From Bordetella parapertussis (GTDB lineage: Bacteria > Pseudomonadota > Gammaproteobacteria > Burkholderiales > SG8-41): a stretch of 29,555 nucleotides of DNA. The notes beneath the pieces were generated by a model. It worked only from the letters and a program-made list of their open reading frames with translations, did not search any database and had not been told where the DNA came from. Shown in pieces: positions 15,423 to 22,164 of this stretch. The stretch's first letter is position 1; the number at the start of each line of letters is the position of its first letter. Both the position numbers and the translations under genes were made by a program. The DNA lies in contig CAMBSS010000032.1 in NCBI GenBank assembly GCA_945870465.1, positions 1-29,555 of the forward strand, written 5' to 3'.

Positions 15423-15642
15423 TGTTTCCGCGGTCGAAATCAACGGTGCGCTCGCCGCCGGTGTCGATCTCGCGCAACTGCAGGCCCGCTTAAAATGCGG
15501 CACCGAATGCGGTTCGTGCCTGCCGGAGCTGAAACGCATGCTTAACGGCAGGATCGAGGATCGAGGCAAAAACCGATCAAGTTCCCGCTCTTGGTTTGCT
15601 TGCTCAATCCCCAATCCCCAATCCTCAATCCTGAATCTATGA
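15382..15642 (+). pseudogene. nasA: Assimilatory nitrate reductase NasA, C-terminal [2Fe-2S] (BFD-like) remnant
   Basis: From about 15382, one frame reads GSFNRGAIVCNCFDVS, then a helix, then LKCGTECGSCLPELKRML. This is the four-Cys BFD-like [2Fe-2S] domain that ends NasA-type nitrate reductases. The frame is shifted relative to the N-terminal piece, so the junction is both an internal deletion (about 2.4 kb if the ancestor had normal length) and a frameshift. After LKRML the frame continues through a family-C repeat and stops with TGA overlapping the ybiB ATG (15639-15642), a vestige of translational coupling. Confidence 0.8.
15551..15639. repeat. Heptamer-based inverted element, family C
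   Basis: GGATCGAGGATCGAGGCAAA (15551-15570) is loosely mirrored by TTTGCTTGCTCAATCCCCAA and further units. The right side holds tandem heptamers CAATCCC, CAATCCC, CAATCCT, CAATCCT, GAATCTA (15605-15639). The last heptamer runs into the ybiB start codon. It lies between the C-terminal Cys motif of the NasA remnant and ybiB. Confidence 0.6.
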
Positions 15643-16646
15643 GCTACGCCCAATACATCAAGGAAATCGGCCGCGGCGCGGACGGCGCCGGCGACCTGTC
15701 AGAGCAGGACGCACATCAGCTGTTCGGCGCCATGCTCGACGGCGGCGTGCCCGAACTCGAACTCGGCGCCATTCTGATTGCGCTGCGCGTCAAATCCGAA
15801 ACGCTGGCCGAACTGCTCGGCTTTTACAGCGCGGTGAGCGAGCGCTTGTTCCGTCTGCGCGCGCCCGCCGGCAAGGCGAAACCGGTGGTGTTGCCGAGCT
15901 ACAATGGCGCGCGCCATCAGCCGAACCTGTTGCCGCTATTGGCACTCCTGCTGCAGCGCTTCGGTGTGCCGGTGCTGATCCACGGGCCGCTGAGCGGCAA
16001 CGGCCGCGTCGCGACAGCCTATATCCTGCGCGAACTCGGCATCATGCCCTGCGCGAGCCTGGCGCAGGCGCAGGAAACACTCGACACCGGCAGCATCGCG
16101 TTCGTGCCCACCGCAGTGCTGGCGCCGGGGCTGACCGATCTCCTGAGCCTGCGCGCGCGCCTCGGTGTGCGCTCCAGCGCGCACTCGCTCGCCAAGCTGA
16201 TCGACCCGTTCGAAACCGAAAGCCTGCGCATTGTCAGCGTGTCGCATCCGCCATACCTTGAAATGATGCGCGAATTCCTGCTCGCCACCGGCGCGCACGC
16301 GCTCCTGCTGCGCAGCACCGAGGGCGAACCGTTCGCCAATCCCAAGCGCCGGCCGCGCATCGAATATTTCAAGGATTCCAACGCGCAGATTTTGTTCGAA
16401 GCCGAAGGCGGCCCGGTAAAAAGCATACCGACGCTGCCGGCGGCCATCGACGCGGCCACCACCGCGGCATGGATCAAGGGCACGCTGGTCGGCGAGGCGC
16501 CGGTGCCGCTGCCCATCGTCAACCAGCTCGCCTGTTGCCTCTATGGCAGCGGCTATACCAACGACATGAATCAGGCCAAGGCCATCGTGGCCGTCGAGAC
16601 CAGCAGCCTGATGAAACTATGCGCGCAGAACCGGCCAGTATGCTGA
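15639..16646 (+). CDS. ybiB: YbiB/TrpD2-type DNA-binding protein (anthranilate phosphoribosyltransferase-like)
   Basis: A 335-residue protein of the glycosyltransferase family 3 / anthranilate phosphoribosyltransferase fold. It begins MSYAQYIKEIGRG, with the N-terminal helical region EQDAHQLFGAMLDGGVPELELGAILIALRVKSET, then GARHQPNLLPLLALLLQRFGVPVLIHG. Homologues (E. coli YbiB, also called TrpD2) bind nucleic acid rather than make tryptophan, and betaproteobacterial ones often sit beside nasA. Its start overlaps the NasA remnant's stop and lies on a family-C repeat with no Shine-Dalgarno. Its stop overlaps the next ATG (ATGCTGA). The gene is complete, in contrast with both catalytic neighbours. 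Confidence 0.8.
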   Translation: MSYAQYIKEIGRGADGAGDLSEQDAHQLFGAMLDGGVPELELGAILIALRVKSETLAELLGFYSAVSERLFRLRAPAGKAKPVVLPSYNGARHQPNLLPLLALLLQRFGVPVLIHGPLSGNGRVATAYILRELGIMPCASLAQAQETLDTGSIAFVPTAVLAPGLTDLLSLRARLGVRSSAHSLAKLIDPFETESLRIVSVSHPPYLEMMREFLLATGAHALLLRSTEGEPFANPKRRPRIEYFKDSNAQILFEAEGGPVKSIPTLPAAIDAATTAAWIKGTLVGEAPVPLPIVNQLACCLYGSGYTNDMNQAKAIVAVETSSLMKLCAQNRPVC

Positions 16647-16858
16647 AAGTCATGATCGTCGATGAAGCCATCGACCGCACGGTGCATTACGTCGCGCGCG
16701 TCGGACTCGACAATATCAAGCAGCGCGTGGTGGAAGACGGCGAAAACCGCAAGGCCCTTTATGGGCGCCTGCGTTTTGCATTGCAGGGCGAGCCCGATCC
16801 GTGGCGCGAACGCGCGCAGGGAACCGCGGCGCGCGAATTCGAAATGCTGGAGGCATAA
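16640..16858 (+). pseudogene. nirB: Nitrite reductase large subunit NirB, C-terminal fragment
   Basis: A 72-codon frame whose sequence TVHYVARVGLDNIKQRVVED, NRKALYGRLRFALQGEPDPW and ERAQGTAAREFEMLEA resembles the extreme C terminus of betaproteobacterial NADH-dependent nitrite reductase NirB. NirB is normally above 800 residues, so the FAD, [2Fe-2S] and sirohaem/[4Fe-4S] regions are all missing. The frame begins at an ATG overlapping the ybiB stop and could still be translated. nirD follows 4 nt after its stop. The identification rests on remembered family pattern and on its position directly before nirD. An independent small protein is the alternative. Confidence 0.65.
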
Positions 16859-16862
16859 CGCC

Positions 16863-17276
16863 ATGAGCCTGCCGGAGCGCGTGGCCGTGACTGTTGCGGG
16901 TGGGCCTGTCGTGCATCATGATGCATCTGCGGGAACGACGGAGACCAATGTGGACGGCTGGCAGAAAGTGTGTGCGCTGGAGGCGATCCCGATGCTCGGC
17001 GCGCGCGTGGTGAAAAGCGCGCAGGGCAATATCGCTGTATTCCGCACGGCGGACGACGCAGTGTTTGCGCTCGACGACAAGTGCCCGCACAAAGGCGGCC
17101 CGTTGTCGCAGGGCATAGTGTTCGGACGCAAGGTCGCCTGCCCCCTGCATAACTGGAACATCGGTCTTGAGGATGGCAATGCGGTGGCGCCCGACAAAGG
17201 CTGCACGCGGTCATATCCGGTCAAGATCGAGGGCGGCGCGGTTTTCCTGCAGGGCGCGGCACTTCCTCCGCAATAG
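16863..17276 (+). CDS. nirD: Nitrite reductase small subunit NirD (Rieske-type)
   Basis: A 137-residue NirD-family protein. WQKVCALEAIPMLGARVVKS starts the domain at about residue 37. CPHKGGPLSQGIVFGRK and CPLHNWNIGLEDGNAV hold the two Cys-x-His pairs of a Rieske [2Fe-2S] cluster, which some NirD proteins have lost but this one keeps. The N-terminal 35 residues are extra compared with typical NirD of about 110 residues. GGAGG (16847-16851 region) precedes the ATG at 16863. NirD works with NirB to reduce nitrite to ammonium; with NirB reduced to a tail here, this intact partner has no visible local subunit. Confidence 0.85.
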   Translation: MSLPERVAVTVAGGPVVHHDASAGTTETNVDGWQKVCALEAIPMLGARVVKSAQGNIAVFRTADDAVFALDDKCPHKGGPLSQGIVFGRKVACPLHNWNIGLEDGNAVAPDKGCTRSYPVKIEGGAVFLQGAALPPQ

Positions 17277-17393
17277 TGTTTGCCCGCAATGCCACTGTCT
17301 TTGCCGGTCGCCGCGTCAACGGCGGCGCCTGCGTTGTGCTAATATTCACGCGTTGCAGGCAATCATAACCAAACTAACCTAAGGAGCGGTGCC

Positions 17394-17978
17394 ATGGGCG
17401 CTTTTTTCTCGTCACTCGGCAGAACGATAATTGCAGGTTTTGTAGTACTGATCGTCATCATACTGGCGGTGAGTGGTATGTTCGAAGGGGGTGTGCGGGG
17501 CAGCGATCTGTTCGTCGTGCGCTGGCTGCACGTGATGGCGGGCGTGATGTGGATAGGCCTGCTCTGGTACTTCAACTTCGTGCAGATTCCTTCAATGCCG
17601 AAAATTCCCGATGATCAGAAACCGGCCATCAGCAAGGTGATCGCACCGGCGGCGCTGTTCTGGTTCCGCTGGTCTGCGCTGGCTACGATGGTTCTCGGCT
17701 TGCTGCTTGCGTATATGAGCCACTACCTCGTGGCGGCCATGACCCTGACCAAAGGCTTCCATGCGATCGGCATCGGCATGTGGCTGGGGTTGATCATGGC
17801 GTTCAACGTCTGGATGATCATCTGGCCGAACCAGAAAAAAGCGCTTGGCATCGTGACGGTGTCCCCGGAGGAAAAGGCCGCGGCCGCCAAGATGGCCGGC
17901 ATGACTTCGCGTATCAATACCATGCTGTCGATCCCGATGCTGTACTTCATGGTTGCGCAGTCGCACGGCGGTCTGTAA
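17394..17978 (+). CDS. PuuD-like integral membrane protein
   Basis: A 194-residue protein with about five membrane segments: AGFVVLIVIILAVSGMF, WLHVMAGVMWIGLLWYFNF, SALATMVLGLLLAYMSHYL, GIGMWLGLIMAFNVWMIIWP and NTMLSIPMLYFMVA. Conserved His at RWLHVMAGVMWIG, MSHYL and FHAIGIGMW could bind haem, as proposed for the membrane domain of PuuD-type urate hydroxylases. The cytochrome c domain of those enzymes is absent, so the name is tentative. AAGGAG lies 8 nt before the ATG. A bidirectional terminator closes the gene. Confidence 0.65.
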   Translation: MGAFFSSLGRTIIAGFVVLIVIILAVSGMFEGGVRGSDLFVVRWLHVMAGVMWIGLLWYFNFVQIPSMPKIPDDQKPAISKVIAPAALFWFRWSALATMVLGLLLAYMSHYLVAAMTLTKGFHAIGIGMWLGLIMAFNVWMIIWPNQKKALGIVTVSPEEKAAAAKMAGMTSRINTMLSIPMLYFMVAQSHGGL

Positions 17979-18020
17979 TCCGTATTTGAAGCAGCTCCCG
18001 CCCGGCGGGGGAGGCTGCAG

Positions 18021-18054
18021 AAAAAGCGCACGGCTTTGCCCCGTGCGCTTTTTT
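18021..18054. terminator. Bidirectional intrinsic terminator
   Basis: AAAAAGCGCACGG (18021-18033), a 7-nt loop, and CCGTGCGCTTTTTT (18041-18054) make a perfect GC stem with A and T tracts on both sides. It serves the plus-strand membrane-protein gene and the minus-strand DUF192 gene, whose TAA overlaps the T tract. A second stem, GCAGCTCCCGCC with GGGGGAGGCTGC, lies just before it. Confidence 0.85.
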
Positions 18055-18523
18055 ATTGCCCCGGCGGCGCGTCTTTCAATCCGTCCAGCTTTGCGCCGGC
18101 CTTGATGCCTCGCTTGGCGAACCAGCCCTGGTTCATTTCCAGCGCGTATTTGGCCGGTTTTGCAGAAGGGTGCGGATCGGTGGTGAGCGGTTTCATGTCG
18201 GCGATATTGACGATGACGCCCTGCTCGTCGACAAACGCGATGCTGAGCGGCAAATAAGTGTTCATCATCCAGAAGCTTTGCGGCTGCGCATGGGGGAACA
18301 CGAACAGCATGCCGCGGCTCTCCGGCATCATGCGCCGGTGCATGAGCCCGGTGGCGCGCGTGCCGTCGTTGGCCGCCACTTCCGCGGTCAGTTTGTGGCC
18401 CTGGATGGCAAGCGCGATCTCGGGCAGCGCCGCGTCGGCATAAGCGCAGGCGTGGCAAACGGTGAAAATCAGTATGGCGAGCAGTTTTTGCATGGTGTTC
18501 ATGGCTGGTAGTGAATAACGCAT
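18053..18523 (-). CDS. DUF192 secreted protein
   Basis: A DUF192 protein of about 150 residues with a signal peptide (MQKLLAILIFTVCHACAYADA). Family blocks are ALAIQGHKLTAEVAAND, TGLMHRRMMPESRGMLFVFP, SFWMMNTYLPLSIAFVDEQG and AKYALEMNQGWFAKRGIKAG. No biochemical function is established. The ATG at 18521-18523 overlaps the stop of the chelatase gene as TGATG, which favours this start by translational coupling; the ATG at 18500-18502 is the main alternative and gives a shorter signal peptide. The gene ends in the bidirectional terminator. Confidence 0.82.
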   Translation of the reverse strand: MRYSLPAMNTMQKLLAILIFTVCHACAYADAALPEIALAIQGHKLTAEVAANDGTRATGLMHRRMMPESRGMLFVFPHAQPQSFWMMNTYLPLSIAFVDEQGVIVNIADMKPLTTDPHPSAKPAKYALEMNQGWFAKRGIKAGAKLDGLKDAPPGQ

Positions 18524-18906
18524 CAGCCCGCCGTTGCGCTGACCAGCCAATCCGCAATGGCATCGAGGACGGGGTCGACATCGCCGACTGCGGGCAGCAA
18601 AGTGAGTTCGACGCCGGGATGGCCGGCGCGGATGTCGTCCAGAATCTTCGGCAAGTCGTTCTTCAGGTGCCCGCCCTGCGCCATGAACAGCGGCGCGATC
18701 TTGATTGACCGGCAGCCGGTCAGCACGAGTTTCGCCACGGCATCGGCGAGCGCCGGTTTCATGAATTCCAGAAACGCCAGTTCAACCGCGACGCCCGGTT
18801 GCCTCGTTTCCAGCAGGAGTTTGATCCGTTTGAATGGCTGCGCCCACTCGGGGTCGCGCGCGCCGTGGGCGAAGAGGATGATTGCTTGTTTGCCTGGGGA
18901 CTTCAT
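18523..18906 (-). CDS. cbiX: CbiX-type sirohydrochlorin chelatase
   Basis: A 127-residue short CbiX/SirB-type chelatase that inserts Co or Fe into sirohydrochlorin on the way to cobalamin or sirohaem. QAIILFAHGARDPEWAQPF supplies the first metal-binding His and PLFMAQGGHLKNDLP the second. The length fits a single-domain form that dimerises. Sirohaem is the cofactor of NirB-type nitrite reductase, whose remnant lies 1.7 kb away, but the chelatase is complete and sits in a coaBC-dut group. There is no Shine-Dalgarno before the ATG at 18906; a family-A element begins a few bases upstream. Fe versus Co specificity cannot be told. Confidence 0.85.
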   Translation of the reverse strand: MKSPGKQAIILFAHGARDPEWAQPFKRIKLLLETRQPGVAVELAFLEFMKPALADAVAKLVLTGCRSIKIAPLFMAQGGHLKNDLPKILDDIRAGHPGVELTLLPAVGDVDPVLDAIADWLVSATAG

Positions 18907-18914
18907 AAAAAGCT

Positions 18915-19055
18915 TCGTCGCGAAGGACGCAAAGGTAAAAAAAACAAAACTTCCCCGGTTCTGAAAACGATAAGTCCGGCCGATTGTTTTTGGTCTCCCC
19001 TGCTTTTTATTTTCCTTTGCGTCCTTTGCGTCCTTTGCGGTTCAAGAGTTTTTAA
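18915..19055. repeat. Palindromic intergenic element, family A, copy 2
   Basis: The left arm includes TCGCGAAGGACGCAAAGG (about 18918-18935). The right arm is TTTGCGTCC units ending TTTGCGGTTCAAGAG with TTTTTAAG (to 19055). The core is AT-rich. This copy has no 27-bp insert. It fills the gap between dut and cbiX, with its left end directly upstream of the cbiX start. Confidence 0.8.
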
Positions 19056-19071
19056 GGGGCAGTGGTTGAAA

Positions 19072-19521
19072 TCAATGCTTGCCGGTACTTCCGAAGCCGC
19101 CCGCTCCGCGCGGGCTTTGCGAGAAATCTTCCACGACGTTGAGTTCGACCTGCACCACCGGTACGACCACGAGTTGCGCGAGCCGTTCCATCGGGTTCAG
19201 CACGAAAGGCGTGTTGCCGCGGTTCCACGTCGAAACGAAAAGTTGTCCCTGGTAATCGGAATCGATCAGCCCGACGAGGTTGCCGAGCACGATGCCGTGC
19301 TTGTGGCCAAGGCCTGAGCGCGGCAGGACCACGGCCGCGAGGCCCGGGTCGGCGAGGTGGATGGCGATCCCGGTCGGCACCAGTTCGGTCTGGCCGGGCG
19401 CCAGGGTGATGGGTTTATCTATGCACGCGCGCAGGTCGAGTCCGGCGGAGCCGGCCGTCGCGTATTGCGGCAGTTGATCGCGCATGCGCGGATCGAGGAT
19501 TTTGACGTCGAGTTTTATCAT
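19072..19521 (-). CDS. dut: dUTP diphosphatase
   Basis: A 149-residue trimeric dUTPase that hydrolyses dUTP to dUMP and keeps uracil out of DNA. All five motifs are present: GSAGLDLRA (motif 1), [12 protein letters not shown] (2), GLIDSDYQG with the catalytic Asp (3), [11 protein letters not shown] (4), and the C-terminal [12 protein letters not shown] (5). The length is normal. The ATG at 19521 has no Shine-Dalgarno; the bases before it are TACTCCTTAA, and a family-A element begins about 20 nt upstream. It lies downstream of coaBC on the same strand. Confidence 0.96.
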   Translation of the reverse strand: MIKLDVKILDPRMRDQLPQYATAGSAGLDLRACIDKPITLAPGQTELVPTGIAIHLADPGLAAVVLPRSGLGHKHGIVLGNLVGLIDSDYQGQLFVSTWNRGNTPFVLNPMERLAQLVVVPVVQVELNVVEDFSQSPRGAGGFGSTGKH

Positions 19522-19540
19522 TTAAGGAGTAAGTCAAAAG

Positions 19541-19744
19541 CGTTCACCGCAAAGGACGCAAAGGATTCTTTTCAATACCCCCTTGAGGGGTACGCGAAGG
19601 AAAAGCAAGAACGTACAAAAGGGAAAAATATAAACTGGTTTTAATACTTTTCAGAATCGGGAGATCTTGTTTTTTTACCTTTGCGTACCCCGCAAGGGGG
19701 TATTGAAAAGAATCTTTCGCGTCCTTTGCGGTTCAAGATTTTTT
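19541..19744. repeat. Palindromic intergenic element, family A, copy 3, with two inverted 27-bp inserts
   Basis: The left arm GTTCACCGCAAAGGACGC (from 19542) and the right arm GCGTCCTTTGCGGTTCAAGA (to about 19737) enclose about 110 bp of AT-rich core. Each arm carries the same 27-bp insert (left about 19565-19591, right about 19687-19713, inverted), so the arms pair over more than 40 bp with few mismatches. The outer right end overlaps the coaBC stop codon. Confidence 0.88.
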
Positions 19745-20950
19745 GGTTTTTCGGGATTTATAACGCTTGGCAATGTGTGCGACGAGCTGCCGTGCGATTT
19801 CAGGCTTGGCTGCGCGTGCCAGCTGGTGCGTTCCGCCATCATCAAGCAGCATGACCTCATTGTCGTCCGCGCCGATCGCGTTCTGCGCGAGATTGGCGAC
19901 CATCAGCGGTACCTTCTTCCTGCGCCGCTTGGCATCCGCGAATTCATGCAGCTTCTGGCTCTCCGCCGCAAAGCCGACGCAGAAGGGCGGTTTCGGCAGC
20001 GCCGCGACCCACGCCAGGATGTCGGGGTTGGGCACGAGCTTTAACGTGAGATTTGCGTCCGTGCGCTTGATCTTGTGCTTGCTCGTCGTGTCGACTCGGT
20101 AGTCGGCGACTGCCGCAACACCAATAAAAATATCCGCAGCCTTCGCGTGTTTCTTGACTGCTTCGAACATGTCTTTGGCGCTTTCGACGCGCTCGACGCG
20201 CGCGGCAGCCGGCGCATCAAGACTGACCGGGCCCGTCACCAGCGTGACTTTCGCGCCGGCATCGAGCGCCGCGCGTGCGATGGCGTAACCCATCTTGCCC
20301 GAGCTGCGATTCGTAATGCCGCGCACCGGATCGATCGCTTCGAACGTCGGGCCGGCGGTAATCAGTACGTGCGTGCCGGTGAGGAGCTTGGGCTGCAGGA
20401 ACGAGGTGACGGCTTCGAAGATCTGCTGCGCTTCGAGCATGCGGCCCATGCCGACTTCGCCGCACGCCTGGTCGCCGCTGGCGGGGCCGAGGAGGACGAC
20501 GCCGTCGCGCGCGAGTTGCGCGACGTTGCGTTGCGTGGCCTTGTTTTCCCACATCTGCCGGTTCATCGCGGGCGCTACCAGCAGCGGGCATTCGCGCGCG
20601 ACACACAGAGTCGAGAGCAGATCGTCGGCCAATCCGTTGGCCAGCTTGGCGAGGAAGTCGGTCGTTGCGGGCACGACCACGATGGCGTCCGCGCCGCGCG
20701 ACAATTCAATATGCGCCATGTTGTCGGCAATACGCGCATCCCACATGTCGGTGAAAACGGGTTTGCCGGAAAGTGCCTGCATGGTCACCGGCGTAATGAA
20801 ACCGCACGCCGCCTCGGTCATGACGACCTGTACTTCGATGCCGCCTTTGATGAGCAGGCGCACGAGTTCCGCCGCCTTGTAGGCAGCGATCCCGCCGGTG
20901 ATGCCCAGCACGACGCGTTTTTGGCGTATTTCCACTATCGATTCAGCCAT
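19733..20950 (-). CDS. coaBC: Bifunctional phosphopantothenoylcysteine decarboxylase / phosphopantothenate-cysteine ligase
   Basis: A 405-residue CoaBC, two consecutive steps of coenzyme A synthesis. The N-terminal FMN-dependent decarboxylase half has VVLGITGGIAAYKAAELVR, the active-site His in NMAHIELSRGAD, PAMNRQMW and the Cys loop GDQACGEVGMGRM. The C-terminal ligase half has VLITAGPTFEAIDPVRGITN, RSSGKMGYAIA and GFAAE. The ATG at 20948-20950 gives a normal start; further upstream codons are not conserved. The last residues (KSRKTKKS) and the TGA come from or abut the family-A element. It is divergent from radC, 153 bp apart, and leads the coaBC-dut-cbiX-DUF192 run. Confidence 0.96.
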   Translation of the reverse strand: MAESIVEIRQKRVVLGITGGIAAYKAAELVRLLIKGGIEVQVVMTEAACGFITPVTMQALSGKPVFTDMWDARIADNMAHIELSRGADAIVVVPATTDFLAKLANGLADDLLSTLCVARECPLLVAPAMNRQMWENKATQRNVAQLARDGVVLLGPASGDQACGEVGMGRMLEAQQIFEAVTSFLQPKLLTGTHVLITAGPTFEAIDPVRGITNRSSGKMGYAIARAALDAGAKVTLVTGPVSLDAPAAARVERVESAKDMFEAVKKHAKAADIFIGVAAVADYRVDTTSKHKIKRTDANLTLKLVPNPDILAWVAALPKPPFCVGFAAESQKLHEFADAKRRRKKVPLMVANLAQNAIGADDNEVMLLDDGGTHQLARAAKPEIARQLVAHIAKRYKSRKTKKS

Positions 20951-21103
20951 TTCCGTTGATGCGAGGGCAAGAGTGTAAACCATATTATGCAGCGCACAAA
21001 ACCGCGCTGAAAGGCAGGCTAACGGCCTCCTATAACCTTGGGCCTAGGTACTGGCGCTCGTCCTCAGCGTTAATGACATCAGTGTTCTGTCGTTGGGGGA
21101 CAA

Positions 21104-21778
21104 ATGGCGATTACGGATTGGCCGGTCGATGAGCGGCCGCGCGAAAAGCTGCTGGCCAAGGGCGCGGATGCCTTGTCGGATGCGGAACTGCTGGCCATTT
21201 TTTTGCGTACAGGGATACGAGGCAAAAGCGCGGTGGACCTGGCGCGCGATTTGCTGACGCGTTCCGGTTCGCTGTCTGCTTTGTGTTCGGCCAGCGAGGC
21301 AGACGTGTGCGAATTGCCCGGCATGGGGCAGGCCAAGTACGCGCAATTGCAGGCGGTGATGGAAATGGCGCGCCGCGCGTTGCGGGAGAAACTCGCGGCC
21401 GGCAACGCGCTCAATTCACCGTCGGCGGTGCGCGACTATCTGCGCATGAAGTTGCAGGCGCTGCCGCACGAAGTGTTCGTCGTGCTGTTTCTCGATGCGC
21501 AAAACCGCGTGATCGGCAGCGAGGAATTGTTTCGCGGCACTCTCACGCAGACCAGCGTCTACCCGCGCGAAGTCGTGAAGCGCGCGCTGCATCACAATGC
21601 CGGTGCGGTCATCTTCGCGCACAACCATCCATCCGGCGTTGCCGAACCCAGTCATGCGGACGAAACGCTGACCCAGGCGTTAAAGCAATCGCTCGCGCTG
21701 GTGGATGTGCGCGTGCTCGACCACTTTATCGTCGCCGGCAGCGGCGTGCTGTCGTTTGCGGAGCGAGGGTTGTTATGA
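21104..21778 (+). CDS. radC: RadC-family JAB-domain protein
   Basis: A 224-residue RadC/DUF2466 protein. The N-terminal helix-hairpin-helix part ([19 protein letters not shown] and [16 protein letters not shown]) precedes a JAMM/JAB metalloprotease-like domain with [17 protein letters not shown] (His-x-His, then Ser and Asp ligands). The biological role is unsettled despite the name. GGGGGA lies close before the ATG at 21104. It is divergent from coaBC. The ribosomal-protein genes rpmB/rpmG that often sit beside radC in proteobacteria are not present downstream; a transposase scar is there instead. Confidence 0.92.
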   Translation: MAITDWPVDERPREKLLAKGADALSDAELLAIFLRTGIRGKSAVDLARDLLTRSGSLSALCSASEADVCELPGMGQAKYAQLQAVMEMARRALREKLAAGNALNSPSAVRDYLRMKLQALPHEVFVVLFLDAQNRVIGSEELFRGTLTQTSVYPREVVKRALHHNAGAVIFAHNHPSGVAEPSHADETLTQALKQSLALVDVRVLDHFIVAGSGVLSFAERGLL

Positions 21779-22164
21779 CAGATGAATGGGCAGGCGAAAT
21801 GCACGGCGCCAAATGTATGATTGCAAGACTGCCCCCCTTTTTTTCTTCAAAGAGCCCGCTGTGATTGTCAAGGTCCTCACGCACTGGGCTTACCTGCACG
21901 CGCTCCACCGCGCTCGCCGGCGCGGTCGCTGCCTCTCTTCCCGGCAGCCTGATCCTCAAGGTCGCACCACTACTGCAACAGCGTTGACGATACCGCGCGG
22001 CTTGCGCTCGCGTGTAGCGGTCAGAATGCGTCGAATAGGGCTGTTTGCCAACAATGAGAAAGTCGAAAAATGGCGCCGCGAGCAAAATTTCACGAAACAC
22101 CCACACGATTGACCGCTCAATGGTGCGGGGATCCATCCCTCACCGCGACTGCCGTCACGCCACT
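21779..22164. other. Gap between radC and the Bug gene, probable insertion-sequence scar
   Basis: About 385 bp without an intact gene. It begins with a C6T-rich run (about 21832-21845), contains the transposase tail at 21846-21952 and a 7-bp stem (21907-21926). It then continues with sequence that may be the 3' flank of the same lost element. Confidence 0.45.
21846..21952 (+). pseudogene. C-terminal scar of a transposase
   Basis: Frame one reads FKEPAVIVKVLTH. After a one-base deletion at about 21884-21885, the next frame reads GLPARAPPRSPARSLPLFPA and a final Ala before TGA (21950-21952). Joined as EPAVIVKVLTH-LGLPARAPPR, this is the kind of Pro/Arg-rich C-terminal tail I associate with several IS transposases ('DPAVIxKILTHLGLPxRAPP'). 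The rest of the transposase is absent. The exact IS family is not identified. Confidence 0.5.

Noticed and set aside
18915..19744. Regularly repeated AAAGGACGC units as a possible CRISPR array
   Set aside because: Units are 9 bp, directly adjacent, and inverted across a core. There are no unique spacers of constant length and no cas genes.
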